From the NCBI RefSeq assembly GCF_014764445.1, contig NZ_CP061721.1:558001-622000 (forward strand): a stretch of DNA of 64,000 bases. The letters run 5' to 3'. Shown here one piece after another: positions 19,579-29,308 of this stretch. Positions within the stretch are counted from its first letter, which is position 1. Each line of letters starts with the position of its first letter. A program made the translations under genes and the position numbers. The DNA comes from Pseudarthrobacter sp. BIM B-2242 (GTDB lineage: Bacteria; Actinomycetota; Actinomycetes; Actinomycetales; Micrococcaceae). Under the pieces are notes generated by a model. The model made no database searches. It saw only the letters and a list, made by a program, of their open reading frames with translations, and was not told the DNA's origin.

Positions 19579-20565
19579 TTAGGCCGTCCAGCCTGTCGGT
19601 GTCGATGATGCGGTACCAGCCGTTGCTGCATGGGCCCGGGTCTGCTCCAAGCTGGGGATGAAGCCGGTGCCGCCCTTGCCGCCAACCACCAGCGAAGCCG
19701 CCGCTGCACCCAATCGGGCGGCCACGGGAAGGCTGTCGCCGAGGACCAGCCGGGCAGTCAGGGTGCCCACGAACGCATCGCCGGCCCCCGTCTGGTCCAC
19801 CACGGACGGGGCCGGGACGGAGTCCATCCACGCGCTGTCCCGTCCCTCGCCCTCGAGCTGGATGCCCTCCGCTCCGCAGGTCACGGCGACGTTGGCAGCG
19901 CCGAGGCTCCGGAGCTTCGCCGCCGCCTCGGCCGCCGTGGAGCAGCCCAGGAGCGCGGACGTTTCGCCGGGAAACGACGGCGTCACCAGGAAGGTGCGCG
20001 GCGCGAGTTGCAGGAGTGCCTCCGTCGCGTCCTCCACGGACGTGAGCCGCGGGCGGAAGTTGGGGTCGAAGACGAAACGCCGGGCAAGCGCGGCGGCCTT
20101 CACCACCGCTGCGCGGGTGGATGCCGAAATGGCGCAGGCGATGCCGCCTGCCACTACTGACCCGGCGGCCGCGAAGACTGCCGGGTCGACGTCGTCGGGG
20201 CCCAGGCTGGAGCCGACGCTGCCGCTGCGGGCGTAGGAGAATTCGCGCTGCCCGTCGGGGTCGCAGTGAACCAGGTAGACGCCCTGCTGTCCGGCACGGA
20301 ATGTCAGGAGCCCGGGGGAGATGCCTAGTTCAACAATCCGGGCGGCGATGGCCTTGCCCAGGTCGTCGTCGGTCAGCACCGATAGCAGGCCAACGCGGGC
20401 ACCGGCTGCTGCCGCGGCCGCTGCGACGTTCAGGGCGTCACCGGAAATGCCGAGCTGAGCCGGGACACCGTGGGCGAACGCGACGTCGGTGGCTACCTCA
20501 ACGAGGATCTCGCCCATCACGACGACGTCGAAGGGCGCGGCGGTCAGTCGGGTTGAATTGTTCAC
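19579..20565 (-). CDS. kdgK: 2-keto-3-deoxygluconate kinase, PfkB family
   Basis: 328 aa PfkB carbohydrate kinase. N-terminal FDVVVMGEILVE, central VFDPNFRP and the C-terminal PfkB signature DQTGAGDAFVGTL with the catalytic Asp. Pairing with eda supports KDG as substrate. GTG 20565 is the first available start and has no strong Shine-Dalgarno; an internal ATG (MGEILVE) at 20517 is possible. No dehydratase or permease gene for the upstream part of a hexuronate or gluconate route is in the window. Confidence 0.85.
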   Translation of the reverse strand: MNNSTRLTAAPFDVVVMGEILVEVATDVAFAHGVPAQLGISGDALNVAAAAAAAGARVGLLSVLTDDDLGKAIAARIVELGISPGLLTFRAGQQGVYLVHCDPDGQREFSYARSGSVGSSLGPDDVDPAVFAAAGSVVAGGIACAISASTRAAVVKAAALARRFVFDPNFRPRLTSVEDATEALLQLAPRTFLVTPSFPGETSALLGCSTAAEAAAKLRSLGAANVAVTCGAEGIQLEGEGRDSAWMDSVPAPSVVDQTGAGDAFVGTLTARLVLGDSLPVAARLGAAAASLVVGGKGGTGFIPSLEQTRAHAATAGTASSTPTGWTA

Positions 20566-20620
20566 CAGTCATGTGCCGATCCGTCGAGCCGCCGGTTGAT
20601 CGGCAGGTATTGGGGTCAAG

Positions 20621-20644
20621 GGGGAAGCGGGCGGCGGCTTCCCC
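20621..20644. terminator. Hairpin between kdgK and the TetR operon
   Basis: GGGGAAGC (20621-20628) and GCTTCCCC (20637-20644) form a perfect 8-bp stem with an 8-nt loop, 65 bp past the membrane-protein stop. There is only a weak T run, so efficiency is uncertain. Confidence 0.4.
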
Positions 20645-20708
20645 GTTGAACTTTACGCCTATTCGGGGTGCCGGCGCCGTGCCTGGTTTCCACCTCGGAA
20701 GGGTGTGC

Positions 20709-21077
20709 CTACGGGGCCACGTCATCATGCGTTGTGACGAGGCGAACCACCGCCAACCGTCCGATTGCGGCGCAGACTCCAGTCCAGGGGATCAGTCCCC
20801 ACATGGTGAGCCACCCGCCACCTGCCATGAAAAGAAGCGTGAGCAGGCCCGTGGCTAGCCCCACCCCGGCGATGGCTGCAATGTGCAGCACCTGGTCGCG
20901 GACAGGCCGCATCATGATGCCGACGGCCAGGGCCAGCGGCATCCCGAGCAGGAGCGCCGCAGCAATTCCGAAAACGTAGCCCGTCGCACCGAGGGGCACG
21001 CCAAAAAGCACCACGGTGATGCCGGCACTAAGAAGGAACGCGCCGGGGCCGAACGTCACGCGGTGGGCCCGGCTCAC
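20709..21077 (-). CDS. Small four-helix membrane protein, unknown
   Basis: 122 aa, mostly hydrophobic. Four probable membrane segments: about residues 11-30, 33-52, 64-82 and 88-106. No family recognised. The ATG overlaps the stop of the epimerase gene by 4 nt (ATGA), so it is the last gene of the TetR-epimerase operon and translationally coupled. The C-terminus (RLVTTHDDVAP) is hydrophilic. Confidence 0.7.
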   Translation of the reverse strand: MSRAHRVTFGPGAFLLSAGITVVLFGVPLGATGYVFGIAAALLLGMPLALAVGIMMRPVRDQVLHIAAIAGVGLATGLLTLLFMAGGGWLTMWGLIPWTGVCAAIGRLAVVRLVTTHDDVAP

Positions 21078-21985
21078 CGCTTGGCGATGCTAAGAAGCGC
21101 GCGCCCCAGCTCCGGCTGACGGAAGATGAACCCGGCATCGATCAGCTTCTGCGGCTGCACCCACCGGCTCTTCAGCACCAGCTCGGTGTCCGTGCGGATC
21201 AGGACGGCGCCCAGCCTGAGCAGCCAGGCCGGGGTGGGAAGGCCAAGCCTGGCGCCGTACGCCCGCCGGACGAAGTGCATCAGTTCGCGGTTGTCCACCA
21301 CGTCCGGGGAAGCCACATTCACCGGACCGGAGATGTCGGTCCGGGCGTGCAGGAAGCGGACGGTGCGGTAGAGGTCCTCCAGATGGATCCAGCTGAACTT
21401 CTGGCCGCCGCGGCCCATAGGCCCGCCCAGGCCGAGCCGAGCCAGGGTGGCGAAGGGGCGCAGCGCGCCGCCGCCCGGCCCGAGGACGATGGCGATCCGC
21501 AACGCAACCTTCCTGGTCCGGGGAGTGTCTGCGGCCTCCAGGGCGGCTTCCCAGGCGCGCGCGACGTCCACGGAAAAACCGCTGCCGAGGTCGCCGTCGG
21601 ACTCCGTTTGGGGACGGTCGTCCGCATTCCGGTAGATGGTGCCCGTGCTCGCGTTGAGCCAGGTCGACGGCGGCACCCGGCACCCTTCCAGGGCGCGGCC
21701 GAGCGCGGTGGTGGTGGCGACGCGGGAATCGAGGATGGCGGCTCTGTTCCGCGCGTTATAGCGGCAGTTGACCGATCGTCCGGCGAGGTTGACCAGCAGG
21801 TCGGCACCGTCCAGCACCCGGGTGATGGCGGCGTCGTCGTCCCAGCGTGCGGACTCAGCCGAACCCTTGGCTGTCCGGCGGCCGATAGTGCGCACTGACC
21901 ACCCCGCCTGCTCGAAGCGCGCCCGGAGATAAGTGCCGATGAAGCCCGAGGCTCCGGCGACCACTACGGTTTTTGCCTTGTTCAT
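21074..21985 (-). CDS. TIGR01777-family epimerase (SDR superfamily)
   Basis: 303 aa. An extended-SDR Rossmann motif VVAGASGFIGTYL is at the N-terminus, LVNLAGRSVNCRY follows, and the C-terminal DUF1731-type tail (PAWLLRLGAVLIRTDTELVLKSRWVQPQKLIDAGFIF) is diagnostic of the YfcH/SulA-like TIGR01777 group. The substrate of the family is not known. ATG 21985 (GGGAAAAGAA upstream) is preferred to ATG 21997, which has no ribosome site. Lies 17 nt after the TetR gene and overlaps the membrane-protein gene, so all three are one operon. Confidence 0.85.
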   Translation of the reverse strand: MNKAKTVVVAGASGFIGTYLRARFEQAGWSVRTIGRRTAKGSAESARWDDDAAITRVLDGADLLVNLAGRSVNCRYNARNRAAILDSRVATTTALGRALEGCRVPPSTWLNASTGTIYRNADDRPQTESDGDLGSGFSVDVARAWEAALEAADTPRTRKVALRIAIVLGPGGGALRPFATLARLGLGGPMGRGGQKFSWIHLEDLYRTVRFLHARTDISGPVNVASPDVVDNRELMHFVRRAYGARLGLPTPAWLLRLGAVLIRTDTELVLKSRWVQPQKLIDAGFIFRQPELGRALLSIAKR

Positions 21986-22002
21986 TTCTTTTCCCATGAT
22001 GT

Positions 22003-22662
22003 TCAGGTGCGGATGCTGCGGCTCAGGCTAAGGACGTCGTCCATGACCTTATTGACCCCCGGAATCCTGGCCAGCGACAGTCCCCGGGCGATCAGCGGGA
22101 CGGCCCCGTCCACGAGTTTCCGGGTGCGGCGCTGGCCTTCCGAGGTGTCGTACACCCAAAACAGGGCGATCCCCATGTAGCCCAGCCACAGGAGCTCGGG
22201 CAGATCGGCGCGCAACTTCTTGGGTGGGAGAGGGCTGGCGCCGTCAACCGCGGTCCGGAAGATGCCCAGCGAGGCTTCGCGGGCCGCCGTCGATTCTCCT
22301 GCGAAGGGGTTGACTGGCGACGTCGGCCGGATGGCCGTGGCCACGAAGTCGGCGCCGAACCGGTGGTAGGGCGCCATGACGTCGAGGCCCGTGTGGAGGG
22401 TGGCTTTCAGGCGGCTGGCCAGGTCCTTCAGGCCGTCGAGCGCTTCGTCCGCCTTTGCGGCATGCTCGGCCTGGACCTGGACGTAGAGTTCCTGGACCAG
22501 GTCATCCTTGGACGCAAAGTAGTAATAGGCGTTGCCTACTGAAACCCCGGCCTCGGCAGCGATGGCCCGCATGGTGGTCTTCTCGAAGCCGATCTCGCGG
22601 AACATGCGCAGCGCGATGTCCGCCAGGTGTTGCCGCGTGTGCTCGCTCTTGGTGGTTGCCAC
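22003..22662 (-). CDS. TetR-family transcriptional repressor
   Basis: 219 aa. The N-terminal HTH (about residues 8-55: ALRMFREIGFEKTTMRAIAAEAGVSVGNAYYYFASKDDL, shown here by its spaced elements) is typical TetR. The C-terminal half is a helical ligand-binding domain with no recognisable ligand. GTG 22662 has AGGA 7 nt upstream. It heads the operon with the epimerase and membrane protein. Two TGAAC-NN-GTTCA palindromes in its own promoter indicate autoregulation. Confidence 0.92.
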   Translation of the reverse strand: MATTKSEHTRQHLADIALRMFREIGFEKTTMRAIAAEAGVSVGNAYYYFASKDDLVQELYVQVQAEHAAKADEALDGLKDLASRLKATLHTGLDVMAPYHRFGADFVATAIRPTSPVNPFAGESTAAREASLGIFRTAVDGASPLPPKKLRADLPELLWLGYMGIALFWVYDTSEGQRRTRKLVDGAVPLIARGLSLARIPGVNKVMDDVLSLSRSIRT

Positions 22663-22674
22663 TGTTTCCTTTTT

Positions 22675-22719
22675 TGAACGTGTTCAGAAATGAGTATGAC
22701 ACGGAACTGAACGTGTTCA
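22675..22719 (-). promoter_or_regulatory. tetR promoter with two identical operator palindromes
   Basis: TGAACGTGTTCA occurs at 22675-22686 and at 22708-22719, 33 bp apart (about three helical turns). On the minus strand TTGAAC (-35) and CATACT (-10), 16 bp apart, lie so that one operator overlaps -35 and the other lies just downstream of -10 before the GTG start. This is a strong candidate for TetR autorepression; binding by this particular protein is inferred. Confidence 0.7.
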
Positions 22720-22838
22720 AAACTTTCGCGCCCCGGAGTGGTGGGACAATGGCGTGACAGTGCTAATACAGCCGGCGCACCGCCCAGCCCCCGTTGAGGG
22801 GGCAGGCGCCGAGCGAACCACTATGAACGGACACCTCC

Positions 22839-23552
22839 ATGCCTTCCCCCTCAGGCCGCGACGCCCTGCCCATGGCAAACCCCGCAGGCACAGCAAAATT
22901 CGCCTCCATCGGCTCGCCCTACTTCGGCATCATGCTCGCCGGGATGGCCGTGGTGCTGATCCTGTCCAACATCGGCGCGTCCAAGGGCGTGGCCATCGGC
23001 CCGATCATTACCGACGGCGGCTTCTTCCTCTTCCCGCTGGCCTACATCCTGGGCGATGTAATCAGCGAGGTATACGGCTTCAAAGTGGCGCGCAAGGCCA
23101 TTTTCACCACCTTCGCCCTATCCGTCTTCGCCTCGATCTGCTACTGGGTGATCATCGCGCTGCCGGGCTTTGACGACGAATTTGGCACCTCCAAGCAGGC
23201 CGCCCTCGAAGGTGCGCTGGGCCCGGTCCCGCAGATTGTGCTGGCCTCGCTGCTGGCGTTCCTGGCCGGCCAGACCATCAACTCCTGGATCCTGGTGAAG
23301 ATGAAGGCCCGCTCCGGGGAGAAGTCTCTCTGGGCGCGCCTCATGGGCTCCTCCGGCGCCGGCGAGTTCGTGGACACCCTGATCTTCTGCAGCATCGCGG
23401 CCTCCGTCATCGGCATCACCGATTTCGGCACGTTCGTGAACTACGTCGTGGTGGGTTTCGTCTACAAAACCCTGGTGGAGTTCCTGTTCGTCCCGGTGAC
23501 GTCCCTGGTGATCGGCTGGATCAAGAAGCGCGAACCGAGCTACGGGGCGTAA
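22839..23552 (+). CDS. yhhQ: Queuosine precursor transporter
   Basis: 237 aa, about six hydrophobic segments. YhhQ/QPTR features: LSNIGASKG, LAYILGDVISEVYGF, the NSW region after LLAFLAGQTI, and DTLIFCSIA. The family imports preQ0/preQ1 (or queuine in some bacteria) across the cytoplasmic membrane for queuosine tRNA modification. tgt lies 2 kb downstream on the other strand, which supports a salvage role. Start uncertain: ATG 22839 or ATG 22872; neither has a good Shine-Dalgarno. I looked for a preQ1 riboswitch in 22740-22838 and saw none I could support. Confidence 0.85.
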   Translation: MPSPSGRDALPMANPAGTAKFASIGSPYFGIMLAGMAVVLILSNIGASKGVAIGPIITDGGFFLFPLAYILGDVISEVYGFKVARKAIFTTFALSVFASICYWVIIALPGFDDEFGTSKQAALEGALGPVPQIVLASLLAFLAGQTINSWILVKMKARSGEKSLWARLMGSSGAGEFVDTLIFCSIAASVIGITDFGTFVNYVVVGFVYKTLVEFLFVPVTSLVIGWIKKREPSYGA

Positions 23553-23690
23553 GTCGCCGCGATGGCACCGGTGACGAACGCCGCGTAGCCGCCGCCCGGC
23601 GTCGGACTTTGTAGCCCCATCCTTTGATCCCCACCGGCACCCTAACCTCGCAAGCTCGGCCAGGGAACCCTGCCGGCGTGGGCCCTCGGC

Positions 23691-23711
23691 CGTTTTGAGC
23701 CTTCAAAAGGG
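23691..23711. terminator. Hairpin between convergent yhhQ and dienelactone hydrolase genes
   Basis: TTTTGA (23693-23698) and TCAAAA (23703-23708) around GCCT, with partly pairing GC flanks, lie between two convergent stops. The T and A tracts on both sides would allow bidirectional termination. Its core resembles that of the hairpin at 29907-29970. Confidence 0.4.
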
Positions 23712-23742
23712 CGGTTACGGAGCAATGGATGGGTTTGGCCGG

Positions 23743-24492
23743 TCAGGCCTTCAGTGTCCCGTCGAGGAGGGTGCGGAGCTCGGCGAAGTGCCGCTCCGAG
23801 GCCTCGGCATGGAACATGGACGTGTCCGCCATCGTGTAGCCGTGCGGCGCCCCGGGGTAGACCTCGTTGGACGCCTCAAGCCCTGCAGCAGCCAGCGCCT
23901 CGCCCAAGCGTGCGACGGCGTCGGAATCCATGCTCTTGTCATGGTCCGCGTGGCCGAAGACGAACCGCGCCCTGGCTTTGCCGAGCTCCAGGTGGGGGCT
24001 GTCCGGGGCATCGCTGGCGAGCCCGCCGCCGTGGAATCCGCCGCACGCTGCCACCACATCGGGGTAGGCGGTGGCGGTCCGCACCGCGAGCCGGGCGCCC
24101 ATGCAGTAGCCGAACGTGCCGATGGGACCCGGTGCGACGCCGTCGAGCGTTCCCAGTGCCGCAACCCACGCATCAATGTCCGGCAGCGCCTTGTCCGTGG
24201 TCAGGCGCCCCACGCGCGCGAACGCCGCCTTGCCGGCGGCAGCCCGGCCGTCAGGGGTGGTCATGTCCACGTTTGGTGCGAGCTGCGCGGCCGTCCCTTC
24301 CCGGTAGAAGACGTTCGGTGCCAGGACCACATAGCCCCAGTCGGCGATGCGCTGCGCCATCTCCTCGATGCGCGGGCGCAGGCCAAAAGCATCCATGTAG
24401 AGGATGACGCCCGGGAACGGCCCGGCGCCTGTGGACGGACGGGTGACCAGGGCCTCGGCAACGCCGTCAGCGGCAGGGATCTCGATGAGCAT
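23743..24492 (-). CDS. Dienelactone hydrolase family protein
   Basis: 249 aa alpha/beta hydrolase. The catalytic triad of the DLH family is visible: Cys130 in FGYCMGAR, an Asp around 183-185 (HADHD) and His217 in APHGYTM. DLH enzymes hydrolyse dienelactones in chlorocatechol breakdown, but many homologues act on unrelated esters or lactones. ATG 24492 starts the family-type LIEIPAADG. The frame continues upstream without a stop, but that part has no DLH similarity and overlaps tgt. Confidence 0.88.
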   Translation of the reverse strand: MLIEIPAADGVAEALVTRPSTGAGPFPGVILYMDAFGLRPRIEEMAQRIADWGYVVLAPNVFYREGTAAQLAPNVDMTTPDGRAAAGKAAFARVGRLTTDKALPDIDAWVAALGTLDGVAPGPIGTFGYCMGARLAVRTATAYPDVVAACGGFHGGGLASDAPDSPHLELGKARARFVFGHADHDKSMDSDAVARLGEALAAAGLEASNEVYPGAPHGYTMADTSMFHAEASERHFAELRTLLDGTLKA

Positions 24493-24578
24493 TCGGTCAG
24501 GATATCGGAGCGCGACGGCGGGACGTGCCTTTGGGCGCGCGGCGCCACCCGGGATCCGGGTCCCGGGAGGGAACGGGC

Positions 24579-25907
<1,329 letters not shown>

Positions 25908-26633
25908 TCAGTTGGCGGCCTTCTCTGTGGGGTAGTTCTCAGCCCGCCACCCGTCCCAGGACGACTGGATGGACTCCAGCTTGTGGGCACCCAGGTCGTA
26001 GGTGGAGGCAATAACCATCGCGCCGCCGTCGGGCCTTACATCCTCGATGACGGGCTGATCCGCGACGATCAGCAGGCCGTCGCCGTGCTCGGCGTATCCG
26101 TGGACGGTGAGCCCCACCTGGTGGTTGCTGCGGTACCAGACCTTGCCGGAGATATCCTCCCCGGTGGGCAGCGTCAGCTGGTACGGCTCGCCCGGCTTGG
26201 GAACATCAGACAGTCCCAGCTTCTCGATCGCCGAACCGTGGCCGCCCGGGAACTCGAAGAAAAGGGTGTGCCGCTTGCCGTGCGGATGATGTTCCAGGGC
26301 GAACCGGAGCTGCTGGAGGAACGTCAGCCAGCCCTGGGTGATGTCCTCATCCCACGCCGCCCACTCGGAGTTGTGGTCCAGGGCAGCCCGGGTGATGCTG
26401 ACCTGGGTCCCGCCCGGCACAGGCTTCAGATCAAAGACGTCGCCGCCGTTGACGGTCAGACTCGTGTGGTCCGGTGCTTCGACGACGTTGCTGCCAAAGT
26501 AGATCTCGTTGATTTCGGCCGGCAGTTCGTCAGTGTCCCAGCCGTGCCACTGGGCCACCTTGGCCGGTTCGCGCAGCATGATCCAGACCTGCGGCGCATC
26601 AGCATTAATCACTACGCTCAGATTGTTCGTCAT
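25908..26633 (-). CDS. SRPBCC (START-like) domain protein
   Basis: 241 aa. The N-terminal half is typical of the AHSA1/polyketide-cyclase-like SRPBCC fold: NLSVVINADAPQVWIMLREPAKVAQWHGWD at the start, TSLTVNGGDVF and the closing helix DITQGWLTFLQQLRFALEHH. A C-terminal stretch of about 90 residues is not recognised. SRPBCC domains bind hydrophobic ligands; the function here is unknown. ATG 26633, upstream of tgt by 34 bp on the same strand. Confidence 0.75.
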   Translation of the reverse strand: MTNNLSVVINADAPQVWIMLREPAKVAQWHGWDTDELPAEINEIYFGSNVVEAPDHTSLTVNGGDVFDLKPVPGGTQVSITRAALDHNSEWAAWDEDITQGWLTFLQQLRFALEHHPHGKRHTLFFEFPGGHGSAIEKLGLSDVPKPGEPYQLTLPTGEDISGKVWYRSNHQVGLTVHGYAEHGDGLLIVADQPVIEDVRPDGGAMVIASTYDLGAHKLESIQSSWDGWRAENYPTEKAAN

Positions 26634-26682
26634 AGCCCCGAATCTACAACTCGGGCGCAGCCCCGGGTAGGGGGCATTTTCT

Positions 26683-27759
26683 TCAGGCCCGGACGGCCTC
26701 GAGCTCGTTGCTGATCCGGCGCTGCAGTTCGCCGAGCCCGATGGTCTCAGACCCGCCGTGGGCCCGCAGGAAGAGCAGGGATTCCAGACGCAGCAGCCGC
26801 CACTCCCGCTCGGCCTCGTGGTTGGAATTGTCGATGGAGCGGAAGATCTCTTTGTCGTACAGGTTGGGTTCGTTCAGGGAACGCTGGCGGACCTTGGCGT
26901 TCATGCGTGCCTTGAAAGGATCCGTTTCCTGGCTCTCCGGAGTCCGCAGCAGCTTCTCATACACCTCGGCGCGGTCGTCCTGCCGGTCCTGGCGGCAGAT
27001 GTAGCTGGACAGCGCCAGTGACGCTTCGACGGAGGCCCACCTGCCCGGATTGCCGTCGAAGGGCAGGACGTTGAGCAGGTCCGCCACAGCCAGGGCGCCG
27101 TCGGGATCCTTCAGCGTGATGAACAGCTCGTGGGCGAGGTCGCTCAGGTCCTTCAGGCAGCTGCCCGACTTGAAGTTGATGCCCTTTGCCAGCTTGTCCG
27201 CCAGCAGCAGGACACCCACGGCGTCCGGATGTTCCTCGGCGGCAGCCGCCACTACGGACTCCGGGGTGCCCTGCGGCTCGGGGATGCGCGCGAGTTCCTC
27301 CGCGGACGGGCCGCTCACCGCGGGCGGGATGGCAGGCAGGGGAGGCACGACGACGGCGGGAGCCGCCGGGGCTGCCTCCGCCGCTGCGGGGGGCTGCTTT
27401 TCCAACGGTTCCGCGCCGCGCTGTTCGTCCCGGGACGGGTGCGCTGCCGCCGGAAGCCGGGTAACGGCGTCGGACGCCGGGTTCTCGTTTGCTTCGTCTT
27501 CGAGCATGAGGTCCTGGAGGCTGACATCGTGGACAACGCTGTGAGCGACCCTCACCGTGGAGCCCGCCGCGATGCGGATGGTGCCGCCGCCGGTGAGGCT
27601 TGCCAGAACCACGGCAGGGGTCCCGAAATCATCCGGCTCAAGCTCCACTCGCTGGATTTCGGCGGTGCGTTCACCGTCGGGAAGGAGGAGATGATCGCCG
27701 GACGTCAGAGATCCAGCCTGCTGTTCGCTGTAGTGCCGGGCGGCTGGGGTTTCGGTCAT
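26683..27759 (-). CDS. Hypothetical protein with Ala/Pro-rich linker
   Basis: 358 aa, not recognised. An N-terminal region of about 85 residues (SGDHLLLPDGERTAEIQRVELEPDD) looks beta-rich. A Pro/Ala/Glu-rich linker spans about 95-165. The C-terminal 190 residues are helical, TPR/solenoid-like in appearance (HPDAVGVLLLADKLAKGINF, NEPNLYDKEIF, EREWRLLRLESLLFL). No signal peptide or membrane segment. Composition and codon use match the neighbours, so it is a real gene. Confidence 0.65.
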   Translation of the reverse strand: MTETPAARHYSEQQAGSLTSGDHLLLPDGERTAEIQRVELEPDDFGTPAVVLASLTGGGTIRIAAGSTVRVAHSVVHDVSLQDLMLEDEANENPASDAVTRLPAAAHPSRDEQRGAEPLEKQPPAAAEAAPAAPAVVVPPLPAIPPAVSGPSAEELARIPEPQGTPESVVAAAAEEHPDAVGVLLLADKLAKGINFKSGSCLKDLSDLAHELFITLKDPDGALAVADLLNVLPFDGNPGRWASVEASLALSSYICRQDRQDDRAEVYEKLLRTPESQETDPFKARMNAKVRQRSLNEPNLYDKEIFRSIDNSNHEAEREWRLLRLESLLFLRAHGGSETIGLGELQRRISNELEAVRA

Positions 27760-27845
27760 GGGGGTCCTTAAATTCTCTTGCGGTCCGCCCTACAGTCTAC
27801 AAAGGAGGGCTCTCCAAATCCGGGACGCCGGGGATCCCGCGGGCG

Positions 27846-28385
27846 TCAGAAGCCCACTCCAGCGAAGGCCAGCGCCTGGCGGACCAAGGCTCCGCGACCG
27901 CCGCTGAATTCGAGTTGCACGCCCGGGCTCAGCACTTCTTCCGGGGTCATCCAGGTCAGTTCCAGGGCGTCCTGGCGCGGCTCGCACTCGCCCGTCACAG
28001 GGATGACGTAGGCCAGGGACACGGCGTGTTGGCGGTCATCGGTGAAGCCGGTGTGGGACGGGGCGGGGAAGTATTCGGCCACCGTGAACGGCACGGGGCT
28101 GATGGGCAGCTGCGGGAAGGCGAGCGGTCCCAGGTCCTTCTCCATGTGGCGCAGGAGCGCGCCGCGGATGGTCTCGCGGTAGATGACCCTGCCTGACACC
28201 AGCGAGCGGATCATGTTGCCGTCTTCATCGGCCTGCAGCAGCGTGCCAACCTCGTTCACGAACCCCAGCGGATCCAGCCTGACCGGAACAGCCTCTACGT
28301 AGATCATGGGCAGCCTCCCGCGGGCCTCAAAGAGGTCTTCCTCGGAGAGCCAGCCGGGATTGGGGTCAGGAGTGCGAACGTTCAT
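27846..28385 (-). CDS. NUDIX-like DUF4916 family protein
   Basis: 179 aa. Matches by eye the actinobacterial DUF4916 group of NUDIX-fold proteins: GWLSEEDLFEARGRLPMIYVEAVPVR at the start, LPISPVPFTVAEYFPAP and DDRQHAVSLAYVIPVTGECEPRQDALELTWMTP in the second half (segments listed separately). The classic NUDIX box GX5EX7REUXEEXGU is not evident, so catalytic activity is doubtful. Flanked by the unknown 26683 gene and a VOC protein, all on the minus strand. Confidence 0.75.
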   Translation of the reverse strand: MNVRTPDPNPGWLSEEDLFEARGRLPMIYVEAVPVRLDPLGFVNEVGTLLQADEDGNMIRSLVSGRVIYRETIRGALLRHMEKDLGPLAFPQLPISPVPFTVAEYFPAPSHTGFTDDRQHAVSLAYVIPVTGECEPRQDALELTWMTPEEVLSPGVQLEFSGGRGALVRQALAFAGVGF

Positions 28386-28481
28386 GGTTAAGTTCTACCC
28401 CATCGGACGCGTCCGGGCCGGTGAGAGGTGAGCTCTCAGCGTAAAGGACGGCTTTTAGCGCCGGGAAGTCGCCTCTGGATC

Positions 28482-29231
28482 TCAGTTTTCCCGGTGCCGC
28501 TGCGAAATCCACAGTGTGGGCGGGATGCTGGGTGCCGGGTTCGCCGTGCTTGCGCCCTCGGCGTCGGGGTTGGCCACGTGGAGGGTCCGGCCGAAGGCCT
28601 CTTCCGTTTCGCTGACCTCCAGTCCGGCCGCGGCGAGCCGGTCGCGCAGGGTGCCCACATCGCCGTCGTACTCAAATCCCAGGCCCGACCGCGAGGGGCC
28701 GGACGCCGGCCGGACCATCAGCACCCCGCCGTTCTTGGCGGTAAAGTCCGCGGTTTCGTCGGCGTCGGGGACAGGACGGAACCTGGCGCCGATGTCCTGC
28801 AGCGTCATGGCGGCCGGACCGGGATCGGCCGTGAACCAGACGCCGACGACCGTCACCGCAGCATCAGCACCGCTGCCGTTCACCTCGCGGGCACCGGGGT
28901 CCGCTAGGAAGGTGAAGCCGTCCCGGCCCGTGATGCGGCAGGATTCGCCGTGGTCCGCGGTGATGAGCTCGGCAGTGGTGCTGCCGGATTCGTCCCCGGC
29001 CAGGCTGGTGCGGCGGGCAAACTCGGCGAGGTCGCCCACTTCGACGCCGAACGACGTCGTCCCGTCGTCCGGTGAGCCGGCCTCGGTGACGTGGAGGGCC
29101 AGCCTGCCCGAACCGGCGTCGAACTCCCGCCACGGACCGTGGTCTACGGTCTTGGCGAGGCCCAGGGCCGCCAGGAGCTCCTCCCATTTTTCCGGGCGGG
29201 ACGTGAAGTGGACGGGCCTGACACGCAGCAT
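28482..29231 (-). CDS. VOC-superfamily (glyoxalase-like) protein
   Basis: 249 aa, two tandem beta-alpha-beta-beta-beta modules as in vicinal-oxygen-chelate proteins: module 1 begins LRVRPVHFTSRPEKWEELLAALGL and module 2 VVGVWFTADPGPAAMTLQDIGARFRPV (separate segments). Family members include glyoxalases, dioxygenases and drug-binding proteins. The metal-ligand pattern is not clear enough to name a reaction. ATG 29231 starts divergent from the YdeI-like gene at 29309. Confidence 0.75.
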   Translation of the reverse strand: MLRVRPVHFTSRPEKWEELLAALGLAKTVDHGPWREFDAGSGRLALHVTEAGSPDDGTTSFGVEVGDLAEFARRTSLAGDESGSTTAELITADHGESCRITGRDGFTFLADPGAREVNGSGADAAVTVVGVWFTADPGPAAMTLQDIGARFRPVPDADETADFTAKNGGVLMVRPASGPSRSGLGFEYDGDVGTLRDRLAAAGLEVSETEEAFGRTLHVANPDAEGASTANPAPSIPPTLWISQRHREN

Positions 29232-29308
29232 GGCTTCTCCTCGAATCCGGGACAGTTACCGCCATCATGCCACCACTTTTACCGGCCGGCACCGTGCAGA
29301 ATAGGGCC

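Noticed and set aside
22740..22838. preQ1 riboswitch upstream of the queuosine precursor transporter
   Set aside because: No convincing preQ1 aptamer pattern (short stem with A-rich tail) was found; the leader is GC-rich and the start codon uncertain.
26660..26682. A single GGGTAGGGG-like match as a further SARP site
   Set aside because: One isolated partial copy without an 11- or 22-bp partner is not enough.
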